Below, piece after piece: positions 1-5,162 of a DNA stretch of 8,443 bases; within the stretch, counting starts at the first letter, position 1; each line of letters starts with the position of its first letter. The notes under the pieces are model-generated. The model was not told the origin of the DNA. It saw only the letters and a program-made list of their open reading frames with translations, and made no database searches. This stretch comes from Acidobacteriota bacterium (GTDB lineage Bacteria > Acidobacteriota > Polarisedimenticolia > Gp22-AA2). The DNA lies in NCBI GenBank assembly GCA_027297005.1, contig JAPUIN010000057.1, positions 1 to 8,443 on the forward strand, in the 5' to 3' direction. Made by a program: the position numbers and the translations under genes.

Positions 1-2
1 AT

Positions 3-284
3 CGCTGCGTGCGGGCGGTCGTCGACGCGACGGTGCGCCGGGGAGGGGTGGCGCTGGTGACTGCGGATCACGGGAACGCCGAGCAGATGATCGATCCCGC
101 GGGGGGAGGTCCGCACACCGCCCACACGATGAACGACGTGCCGTTCTACGTCGCGGGCGACGCGGTGAAGGGGAGGCGACTGCGTCAGGGAGGACTGCTG
201 GCGGATGTCGCGCCGACGATCCTCGGGCTGCTCGGCATACCGCTGCCGAAAGAGATGGAGGGCCGATCCCTGTTCGAGGGATAG
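3..284 (+). CDS. gpmI: 2,3-bisphosphoglycerate-independent phosphoglycerate mutase, C-terminal part (cut by window edge)
   Basis: This is the last ~93 codons of a glycolytic and gluconeogenic enzyme that interconverts 3-phosphoglycerate and 2-phosphoglycerate in the cytoplasm. It belongs to the metal-dependent alkaline phosphatase superfamily. The fragment shows the family's TADHGNAEQM motif, whose Asp and His are manganese ligands, then PHTAHT, whose second His binds the other metal, and finally the closing LADVAPTILGLLG and PKEMEGRSL blocks. The frame is open to the left edge, so the gene starts outside the window. A GTG at 9 is only an internal codon, because residues upstream of it continue the frame. 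The stop at 282-284 lies 6 bp before the next start, so this gene and the ComF-family gene are probably co-transcribed. No frameshift or missing residue is visible in the part shown. The identification is firm; the first ~80% of the protein cannot be assessed. Confidence 0.93.
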   Translation, partial: RCVRAVVDATVRRGGVALVTADHGNAEQMIDPAGGGPHTAHTMNDVPFYVAGDAVKGRRLRQGGLLADVAPTILGLLGIPLPKEMEGRSLFEG

Positions 285-290
285 GTCCGG

Positions 291-1031
291 TTGCTTTTCG
301 ATCGGGTTTCACCGCGCCGTGTCGCGGAGTTCTGCCTGGCGGCGCTGCTGCCGGCCGACTGTCTACTGTGCGGCGATCCTCTGCCGTGGCGCCAGCGCGG
401 CGGTGTCTGCCTCACCTGCTGGAACCGAATCCCGTGGTCGCCCGGCCTCCGGCCGCGTGCCGATCTTCTGCGCGCCGTCCTGTGGGGCGCCGATTACGAC
501 GGCGCGATTCGCGATCTGATCAACGCGTTCAAGTTCGGAAGGCTCGACTACCTCGGGGCCCCGCTCGGAGAGCAACTGGCACTTCGGATCGCGCCTCTGC
601 TCGGCACGGCGATCCCACGGCCCGATCTGATCGTTCCGGTGCCGCTCCACTGGTGGCGCTCAATGCGACGCGGCTTCAACCAGGCGCATCTGCTGGCCGC
701 AGCGATCGCCGGGGTCACGGGCTACCCTCTGCGCCCCCACCTTCTTGTCCGCTGTCGCGCCGGGCGCCGGCAGCTCGGCTCATCGCGGCACGAGCGACTG
801 CGATCCCTTGATGCCTGCTTCGAGGTCCCGCACGGCCTGCCCAGAAGGCGTCCACGCGCGGAGCTCGAGGGCCGACGGATCCTGCTGGTTGACGACGTCC
901 TGACGACCGGGGCGACCCTGCTTGCCTGCGCGCGAATCCTCCATCGTGCGGGGGCGCGGTCGGTCGTCGGCTGCGTGCTGGCGCGCACGCCGTTGTTCCG
1001 CGTCGCGGCGGGGGGTCGCGCGGAGAGATGA
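291..1031 (+). CDS. comF: ComF-family phosphoribosyltransferase-like protein with zinc finger
   Basis: The protein is 246 residues, a normal length for the ComF family. It begins with a four-cysteine zinc finger (C24-x2-C27 and C40-x2-C43). A phosphoribosyltransferase fold follows: VPVPLHWWRSMRRGFNQAHLLA at about 115-136, the family's Q161...R169 segment, and the PRPP-binding loop LVDDVLTTGATL at 199-210. In transformable bacteria ComF is a cytoplasmic factor needed to bring in single-stranded DNA. In most other bacteria its substrate is unknown, and no other competence gene is visible here, so a role in DNA uptake is not supported by context. The start is TTG at 291, with GAGGG ending 10 bases upstream inside the gpmI stop region. 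No better start lies between it and the zinc finger. It follows gpmI by 6 bp and converges on the next gene with a 32-bp gap. Confidence 0.9.
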   Translation: MLFDRVSPRRVAEFCLAALLPADCLLCGDPLPWRQRGGVCLTCWNRIPWSPGLRPRADLLRAVLWGADYDGAIRDLINAFKFGRLDYLGAPLGEQLALRIAPLLGTAIPRPDLIVPVPLHWWRSMRRGFNQAHLLAAAIAGVTGYPLRPHLLVRCRAGRRQLGSSRHERLRSLDACFEVPHGLPRRRPRAELEGRRILLVDDVLTTGATLLACARILHRAGARSVVGCVLARTPLFRVAAGGRAER

Positions 1032-1063
1032 CGGATCGGAGTATCCGATGCGCCTGACCGGAA

Positions 1064-1525
1064 TCAGTAGCTGAGTTTACGCAGGAAGCGCTTTCTCTCG
1101 AGCTGCGCCAGCATGGCGAAGTAGGTCCCCTTGTGGTTCAGGTACCGATCCCAGGTGCCGATGAAGGTGACAAGGCGATCGATGCCGCCCTTGGGGATCC
1201 AGACGCCGTGGTCGCTCGTGCACTTGTAGATGGCGACGCCCGAGTTGGCCGAGTAGTTCACCGGCCGCAGGACACCGATGCAGTACGGGCACTTGACGAC
1301 CCGCCGTGACTCTTCGACACCGAGCCGATAGGTCGGCTTCGACGTGATGCGGTAGCGGGTGACCTGCTTGAGGCGATCGGCCGGGATCGACTTCGGGCCG
1401 ATCTCGATGATCCACTTCAACCGACCCTCTTCGAGCCAGGTGCCGCCACACTGCCCGCAGAGATCGATCGTCACGTTGAAGTAGCGGCTCTCGGTCGTTC
1501 CCGAACCACATCCCGAGCAGAACAC
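1064..1525 (-). CDS. zf-TFIIB-like double zinc-ribbon protein of unknown role
   Basis: This is a 153-residue cytoplasmic protein with no signal peptide or membrane segment. Two zinc-ribbon halves can be seen. The first is C3-x2-C6 paired with C23-x2-C26 followed by GGTWLEEGRL, the hallmark of the bacterial zf-TFIIB family. The second is C79-x2-C82 paired with C102 and DHGVWIPKGG, where Asp105 or His106 takes the place of the fourth cysteine; HG in this position is common in the family. The C-terminal third is basic and aromatic (lysines and arginines around 142-150). The start is GTG at 1523-1525 with GGGAGAGGGAG immediately upstream. An ATG at 1545-1547 is in another frame. Members are widespread in bacteria and are thought to bind zinc, possibly nucleic acid, but no function is established. 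It is transcribed away from the cyclophilin gene and towards comF. Confidence 0.8.
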   Translation of the reverse strand: MFCSGCGSGTTESRYFNVTIDLCGQCGGTWLEEGRLKWIIEIGPKSIPADRLKQVTRYRITSKPTYRLGVEESRRVVKCPYCIGVLRPVNYSANSGVAIYKCTSDHGVWIPKGGIDRLVTFIGTWDRYLNHKGTYFAMLAQLERKRFLRKLSY

Positions 1526-1578
1526 CGTCTCCCTCTCCCTTCCGCATTCGGACGCAATGGGTCGCTGGATTGAAACCC

Positions 1579-1607
1579 TATATACGCTGAAACACAGTGT
1601 CCAGCAA
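1579..1607 (-). promoter_or_regulatory. Sigma-70-like promoter for the zinc-ribbon gene
   Basis: Read on the minus strand, TTGCTG (1607-1602) and TATATA (1584-1579) are separated by 17 bp. Each hexamer is a moderate match to consensus. Initiation would fall near 1572, giving a leader of about 47 bases before the GTG start. This is by-eye inference. Confidence 0.45.
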
Positions 1608-1669
1608 GCCTTTTGGAGGATCGCGTCCGGCTGTCAGATTTCTAACACCGCGCGCGGCGCGCCGTGCCT

Positions 1670-1684
1670 GGCCGCTCTGCGGCC
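1670..1684. repeat. Inverted repeat GGCCGC-TCT-GCGGCC
   Basis: A perfect 6-bp stem with a 3-base loop lies about 25 bp upstream of the -35 element of the cyclophilin promoter. It could be a protein-binding palindrome or a chance GC-rich structure; no T-run follows, so it is not an intrinsic terminator. Confidence 0.3.
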
Positions 1685-1708
1685 TCCGGGAAGAGGGCGG
1701 AATCCAGT

Positions 1709-1737
1709 TTGACAGGTCGGGAACCGTGCGGTACGAT
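1709..1737 (+). promoter_or_regulatory. Sigma-70 promoter for the cyclophilin gene
   Basis: A perfect TTGACA (1709-1714), a 17-bp spacer and TACGAT (1732-1737, four of six consensus bases) make this one of the clearest promoters in the window. Transcription would start near 1744, leaving a leader of roughly 90 bases. The -35 box continues as GGTCGGGA, nearly the same extension as in the minus-strand promoter at 3341-3369. Confidence 0.7.
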
Positions 1738-1745
1738 TTATTGTC

Positions 1746-1766
1746 CGCGCGGCTTTGTGCCGCGCG
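1746..1766 (+). other. Hairpin at the 5' end of the predicted cyclophilin mRNA
   Basis: CGCGCGGC (1746-1753) and GCCGCGCG (1759-1766) form a perfect 8-bp stem with a 5-base loop. It starts a couple of bases after the predicted transcription start, so the mRNA would begin with a stable stem-loop, a layout known to protect some mRNAs from decay. A T-run at 1783-1788 is too far downstream for a standard intrinsic terminator. Confidence 0.45.
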
Positions 1767-1820
1767 TCGGTGTTCTTGGGGATTTTTTCATAGCCCCATC
1801 CTCTTTCGATTCGAGCTATC

Positions 1821-1826
1821 GAGGTG
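1821..1826 (+). promoter_or_regulatory. Ribosome binding site of the cyclophilin gene
   Basis: GAGGTG lies 6 bases before the ATG at 1833 and fixes that start. Its first two bases are within a small potential stem (TCGAT 1806-1810 with ATCGA 1818-1822). Confidence 0.65.
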
Positions 1827-1832
1827 TAAACG

Positions 1833-2825
1833 ATGATCGTCCGCCCAGCCAACAGGTCGTCGGCGAGGTGGCTCAGTCTCCTCGCCGTCACCATTGCGGC
1901 GGCCGGCCTGAGTCTCCCGCTTCTGTCCCAGGACTCAGAGAAGGGGCCGAAGCTCTATGTCTACCTGGAGGCATCAGGCCGCTACATGTATACCGGTGAC
2001 CCCACCGAAGTCTCCATCCTGTTCAAGAACGTCGGCGACGATCCGTGGACGAATCCCGGAATGGACATAGCAGCCGGTTTCGAGGTCACCGACAGCGACG
2101 GCAAGAAACTGGAGAAGACCAAGGCCCCCGCTCTGGCGAGCGAAACCCAGCCGAAGGTGTTGCAGCCGAATGCCTATTTCGGGCAGATCATCAAACTCGA
2201 CGAACTGTTCCCGAAGATCAACCGCATCGGCTCGTATCGCATCACCTGGTCGGCTCCCGACGTGCCGGCGCAATCGATCATCGCCCGCGTGATCAAGAAG
2301 TATGACCCCAAGGTCGACTACAAGGCGACCATTGAGACCGAGTTCGGCGACATCGTCCTCGATTTCTACAAAGAACTGGCGCCCCTGCACGTGAGGAACT
2401 TCATCGATCTCGTCAACCTGGGGTTCTACGACGATAAGACGATGTTCCACCGAATTATCGAGGATCAGGTGATTTTCGGAGGATCCCCAACCGGAGACGA
2501 GCGGGGCTGCGGCTACAACACCCTACCGCCCGAGCCGAACGGCCTGAAGATCCTCAAAGGATCGATCGCCCAGGTCAGGAACTCCCTCACCGGCCTGAAC
2601 GAGTCGGCGTGCATCTTTCTGATCGCCGCCGAGCCGCAGCCGCAGTTCGACAGCCGCTACACGGTGTTCGCCCGTGTCGTGGAGGGGCTGGAAACCGTGA
2701 AGTCGATCACGAACCTGCCGAGGGCGGGAGGGGGTGCGGGGGCAGCGGGCCGGCCGATTAAGGACGTGACGATCAAGAAGATCCGAATCGACGAGAAGAA
2801 GAAAGCGTCCGGCAGGAAGTCCTGA
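1833..2825 (+). CDS. Exported cyclophilin-type peptidyl-prolyl cis-trans isomerase with N-terminal beta-rich domain
   Basis: The 330-residue protein starts with a signal peptide: basic residues at 4-12, a hydrophobic core at about 13-31, and likely cleavage just before QDSEKG. Residues ~40-155 form a beta-rich region that I do not recognise, perhaps an Ig-like module. Residues ~165-318 are a cyclophilin domain (TIETEFGDIVLDFY, NFIDLVNLGFYD, MFHRII, TVFARVVEGLETV). Cyclophilins isomerise Xaa-Pro bonds during folding; this one would act in the periplasm or at the cell surface. The catalytic Arg207 (human CypA Arg55) and Phe262 (CypA Phe113) are present. By eye alignment, CypA Phe60, Met61, Gln63, Gln111, Trp121 and His126 correspond to Gln, Val, Phe, Cys, Gln and Tyr here; Tyr at the last site is normal for bacterial cyclophilins, the others less so. 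The C-terminus is a lysine-rich tail. The gene has its own promoter and Shine-Dalgarno site. Confidence 0.9.
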   Translation: MIVRPANRSSARWLSLLAVTIAAAGLSLPLLSQDSEKGPKLYVYLEASGRYMYTGDPTEVSILFKNVGDDPWTNPGMDIAAGFEVTDSDGKKLEKTKAPALASETQPKVLQPNAYFGQIIKLDELFPKINRIGSYRITWSAPDVPAQSIIARVIKKYDPKVDYKATIETEFGDIVLDFYKELAPLHVRNFIDLVNLGFYDDKTMFHRIIEDQVIFGGSPTGDERGCGYNTLPPEPNGLKILKGSIAQVRNSLTGLNESACIFLIAAEPQPQFDSRYTVFARVVEGLETVKSITNLPRAGGGAGAAGRPIKDVTIKKIRIDEKKKASGRKS

Positions 2826-2829
2826 CAGG

Positions 2830-2847
2830 GCGGCGCGGGCGCGCCGC
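2830..2847. terminator. GC-rich hairpin between convergent genes
   Basis: GCGGCGC (2830-2836) and GCGCCGC (2841-2847) form a perfect 7-bp stem with a 4-base loop. It lies 5 bases after the cyclophilin stop and 14 before the stop of the converging gene. No proper T-run follows on either strand, so efficient intrinsic termination is uncertain; a role as a 3' mRNA stabiliser or bidirectional roadblock is equally possible. Confidence 0.4.
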
Positions 2848-2860
2848 TTCGTGGATCGGG

Positions 2861-3316
2861 TCAGGTCCGTCCAAACCGTACACCCAGCAGGCGGGGCGGC
2901 GTGCAGTCGACCCCCTCCACACCCTCCACCCGGAGTAGCATCTTCTCGAAATCGATCCCCGCATGGTAGGTGCGCCGGTTTCCCTCCGCATCGCACAAGG
3001 TGATCGCGTTCATCTCCCAGACCGCAGTCGGTGCCCGCTTGGGGATCGGAATCACGACCGAATAGTAGTTCTCGCCCTGCTGCGGCCTGCCGCAACCGGG
3101 CGACCAGGTTCCACTGCTGCACAGATCGTGATTCTCGCATGAACGGCATGACGCGACGATCTCGGCGACGCCCGAGTTATGATCCACGGCGGCGACACGG
3201 ACGAGAAGGCCCTCGCCCGCTCTCACGGTGACAAGCAGCTCCGCGAGCGGAGGTTCTTCACTGAGAAGTTCTTCACTGAGAAGATGCTCGGCTTCGTGGG
3301 CTTGTCTCGCGGCCAT
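2861..3316 (-). CDS. Unrecognised cysteine-rich protein, possible beta-sandwich fold
   Basis: I do not recognise this 151-residue protein. It has no signal peptide. An acidic N-terminus contains a tandem LLSEE-LLSEE duplication (residues ~12-21). The rest looks beta-rich: LLVRVAAVDHNSGVAEIVAS, a cysteine cluster (C57-x2-C60-x5-C66-x8-C75), then YYSVVIPIP and VWEMNAITLCDAEGNRRTYH. The patterns D-x-S-G-V and LCDAEGN followed by a Tyr resemble Ig-like modules of secreted proteins, but that is a loose resemblance. Two further cysteines are at 108 and 138. The four clustered cysteines could bind a metal; disulfides are less likely without export. The ATG at 3316 follows an excellent promoter by only about 20 bases and has no clear Shine-Dalgarno sequence, so the start is uncertain; GTG at codon 31 is an alternative. 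The lack of shadow-type composition and the good promoter argue that it is a real gene. Confidence 0.65.
   Translation of the reverse strand: MAARQAHEAEHLLSEELLSEEPPLAELLVTVRAGEGLLVRVAAVDHNSGVAEIVASCRSCENHDLCSSGTWSPGCGRPQQGENYYSVVIPIPKRAPTAVWEMNAITLCDAEGNRRTYHAGIDFEKMLLRVEGVEGVDCTPPRLLGVRFGRT
3254..3283. repeat. Perfect 15-bp tandem duplication
   Basis: TTCTTCACTGAGAAG occurs twice with no gap (3254-3268 and 3269-3283). It lies inside the unrecognised minus-strand gene and adds five residues in frame (LLSEE twice). Its perfect identity suggests a recent slippage event. Confidence 0.9.
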
Positions 3317-3340
3317 AGTTGGTGTCCGAGGAGTGACCCG

Positions 3341-3369
3341 AGTATAAGATTGGCCTCCAGACCTGTCAA
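3341..3369 (-). promoter_or_regulatory. Strong sigma-70 promoter for the unrecognised minus-strand gene
   Basis: On the minus strand a perfect TTGACA (3369-3364), a 17-bp spacer and TATACT (3346-3341, five of six) are present. Initiation near 3334 gives a leader under 20 bases. The -35 box continues as GGTCTGGA, shared with the cyclophilin promoter except for one base. Confidence 0.75.
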
Positions 3370-3423
3370 GGTCGCTTAATCTTTATTGCCGTCCACCGGA
3401 CGCGCGGCCCGGATCATCAGCTG

Positions 3424-3452
3424 TTGAAAGCTCCATGATGCAAGACTATGAT
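3424..3452 (+). promoter_or_regulatory. Strong sigma-70 promoter for the GWxTD gene
   Basis: TTGAAA (3424-3429), a 17-bp spacer and TATGAT (3447-3452) each match consensus at five of six bases. Transcription would start near 3459, about 22 bases before the ATG at 3481. This placement supports 3481, not 3649, as the native translation start. Confidence 0.7.
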
Positions 3453-3469
3453 CGGCGCACCGGCAACTC

Positions 3470-3475
3470 AGGAAG
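3470..3475 (+). promoter_or_regulatory. Ribosome binding site for the ATG at 3481
   Basis: AGGAAG lies 5 bases before ATG 3481. By contrast the ATG at 3649, where the uninterrupted frame begins, has no Shine-Dalgarno-like sequence in the preceding 15 bases. Confidence 0.55.
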
Positions 3476-3480
3476 CAACG

Positions 3481-3579
3481 ATGCCCAATGAACCCTGCAG
3501 CCCATTGAATGATGGAGCATCGCCCCGGGCCGCGACACTCTCCGGCCGGATGTCCGTTCGCGCCTGCCCGCTCGCCTAG
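3481..3579 (+). pseudogene. 5' fragment of the GWxTD gene, ended by an in-frame amber codon
   Basis: ATG 3481 opens a 32-codon frame that stops at TAG 3577-3579. It is in the same frame as the GWxTD protein, with no other stop between them. A second in-frame ATG is at 3550, where the residues MSVRACPLA precede the stop. Directly after the TAG the frame continues ACILLGLTLPGIDAANGA, a hydrophobic core followed by small residues. Joined across the TAG, MSVRACPLA plus this stretch reads as a good signal peptide. The amber codon could be a nonsense mutation, a sequencing or assembly error (TGG or CAG to TAG is one base), or a recoded codon. An independent 32-residue leader peptide is possible but less likely because the frames match. 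Confidence 0.6.
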
Positions 3580-3648
3580 GCCTGCATCCTCCTCGGCCTG
3601 ACTCTCCCCGGAATCGACGCGGCGAACGGCGCCGCGCCGATTCCAGAC

Positions 3649-5058
3649 ATGTCTGAGGGGGCGGCGCTCGGCAAGGAGTTTGATGCTCCCACCAGGAGAT
3701 GGCGAGAGGGACCGGCCCGCTACCTGCTCACGCGCGAGGAGAATAGAACCTATCGGAATCTCAAGCGGGCCACGCCGGAAGAGAGGGCAAGATTCATCGA
3801 GGAATTCTGGGCCCGGCGCGATCCCTCCCCAGCGCAACCCGGGAACCTCTACCGGGAGCTGTTCTACGAGCGCGTCGCCGAGGCGAACCGCCTGTTCAAT
3901 GATGCTCCGGTGCCGGGGTGGAAGACCGATCGCGGCAAGGTCCACATCCTGCTCGGACCCCCGGATGCCCAGGAACGGATCACGAGGGGTCGCTCCGATC
4001 GATTCGCCATCCTCTGGACCTATCGCAGCATGAAGACGCTCGAGGGGCTCGGCCTGAGCCCGACCATCCGCTTCATTCAGGATCGGAACGGCGAGTATCG
4101 GATGTCGACCAACATCCGTCTGCTTTTTCAGGAGACCTCGATGGGGCTTACGTTCCAGGCTCAGGCCCTGCAGGTCCGCGCCCTGCCCCCCGCGCGCGCC
4201 GCTCCATTGGCCGATGGTGCTTACCTCGAGGACGATCCGATCCTGGCCTCCGCGAATTCCGCGATCACGACCCGCCGCGACTTCTTCCGCTCGGTCCAGG
4301 GAGGCACGCTCGTCGTTCTCACCGTCGGGGTGCGTCCGCAGAAGCTGGCCGGTGACACGGGTCACCGATCCGGCTCCCGCTTCGAGGTGGAGGCTCGTCT
4401 GCTCGACCCCGGAGCGCCGGACGGCGGGTACGAAGTCGAGGGAAAGGACGGACGGCTCGCGGAGGTCCCAGATGAGAACGGCGCCGGGAGCGACTATACG
4501 ATCTTCCAGGGCGGCGTCGTGGTCCCTCCCGGTCGGTATACCGTGCGATACAAGATCCTCGATCGACAGGGGACGATCGAACGAACGCTTCAAGAAACCG
4601 CCGAAGTTCCCGGCTTCCCATCGCGCACCCTCATGATCAGCAGCGTGGCGCTCGCACGAAGCGTCGAGCGCCTGCCGCCCCCCGCCCGGGAATATGGCGC
4701 CCCTTTCATTCTCCGGGACCGGCGCGTCGTGCGACACCCGGATCACCTGTTCCGGCGCGGGGATGACCTGTCATTCTTTTATGAGACCTATGGTCTGGTG
4801 CTCGACCCGATCGACGGCCGTCCGGAGTTTGACGTCGAGTACCGCTTCTTCATCGCCGGGACCGGCGTGAACGAGGACGAGAGCGGCTTTTCCCCCCTCG
4901 GTCATCCGATCCACCTCACCCGGCGGAAGTCACCCGTTCAGGATTTCTCCATCTCGCTGAAGGGCTGGAGTCGTGGGCTCTACCGACTCCTCGTGACGGT
5001 CGACGATGCGCTGACAGACCAGACGTTCTCCCGTGAAGTCACCTTCCGTATCAACTGA
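3649..5058 (+). CDS. GWxTD domain-containing protein, signal peptide severed by an upstream amber codon
   Basis: The uninterrupted frame encodes 469 residues. Near the N-terminus are the family's conserved blocks: ARYLLTREENRTY (~23-35), RFIEEFWARRDPSP (~48-61), ERVAEANRLF (~74-83), and the signature GWKTDRGKVHILLGPPD at 90-106. The middle and C-terminal regions are beta-rich, with repeated strands such as GRYTVRYKILD and GLYRLLVTVDD. GWxTD proteins are usually exported or lipid-anchored; their biochemical function is not established. The ATG at 3649 lacks a ribosome site and would give a protein without a signal peptide. The frame is open leftwards to the TAG at 3577, and the residues in between look like the second half of a signal peptide. 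The native gene probably ran from ATG 3481 to 5058, about 525 codons, and is now split. No other lesion is visible, so either the break is recent or the base is miscalled. Confidence 0.85.
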   Translation: MSEGAALGKEFDAPTRRWREGPARYLLTREENRTYRNLKRATPEERARFIEEFWARRDPSPAQPGNLYRELFYERVAEANRLFNDAPVPGWKTDRGKVHILLGPPDAQERITRGRSDRFAILWTYRSMKTLEGLGLSPTIRFIQDRNGEYRMSTNIRLLFQETSMGLTFQAQALQVRALPPARAAPLADGAYLEDDPILASANSAITTRRDFFRSVQGGTLVVLTVGVRPQKLAGDTGHRSGSRFEVEARLLDPGAPDGGYEVEGKDGRLAEVPDENGAGSDYTIFQGGVVVPPGRYTVRYKILDRQGTIERTLQETAEVPGFPSRTLMISSVALARSVERLPPPAREYGAPFILRDRRVVRHPDHLFRRGDDLSFFYETYGLVLDPIDGRPEFDVEYRFFIAGTGVNEDESGFSPLGHPIHLTRRKSPVQDFSISLKGWSRGLYRLLVTVDDALTDQTFSREVTFRIN

Positions 5059-5072
5059 CACAACCTCTTTCC

Positions 5073-5101
5073 TTGCACCCCTCCGGACGGCCTCATATAT
5101 T
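5073..5101 (+). promoter_or_regulatory. Putative sigma-70 promoter for yvcK
   Basis: TTGCAC (5073-5078), a 17-bp spacer and TATATT (5096-5101) give initiation near 5108. This would exclude the TTG at 5073 as the yvcK start and leave a leader of about 55 bases before the TTG at 5163. Confidence 0.45.
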
Positions 5102-5162
5102 CAGGTCGCACCCTGTGATCCCTGAAACAGGCGCCCGCCGGGCCTTCCATCAGGATGGAGCG

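Larger units (their letters stand above)
1526..1832. other. Divergent intergenic region with two promoters and three hairpins
   Basis: This 307-bp gap separates the divergent zinc-ribbon and cyclophilin genes. It holds a minus-strand promoter (1579-1607), a strong plus-strand promoter (1709-1737), a tight inverted repeat (1670-1684), an 8-bp-stem hairpin just after the predicted plus-strand transcription start (1746-1766), and a small 5-bp stem (1806-1810 with 1818-1822) that overlaps the first bases of the cyclophilin Shine-Dalgarno site. Open frames here have no recognisable protein features, and I treat them as chance. Confidence 0.6.

Noticed and set aside
1032..1047. Terminator between comF and the zinc-ribbon gene
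   Set aside because: Only a 5-bp stem (CGGAT with ATCCG) is present, without a T-run on either strand.
1746..1788. Intrinsic terminator or attenuator (8-bp hairpin plus T-run) upstream of the cyclophilin gene
   Set aside because: The T-run begins 17 bases after the stem, too far for a standard terminator, and no competing antiterminator stem or leader peptide was found.
1597..1836. Small plus-strand open frame in the 1526-1832 intergenic region
   Set aside because: It contains the cyclophilin promoter and ribosome site, and its translation has no recognisable features.
3376..4746. A long minus-strand open frame (456 codons) antisense to the GWxTD gene
   Set aside because: It has no recognisable family motifs, and the plus strand in the same place encodes clear GWxTD motifs. 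Long antisense frames are expected in GC-rich coding sequence.
5073..5162. Upstream starts for yvcK at TTG 5073 or GTG 5115
   Set aside because: The 5073 codon overlaps a probable -35 element, and the extra residues do not resemble the family's N-terminus. GTG 5115 is possible but has a poorer ribosome site than TTG 5163.
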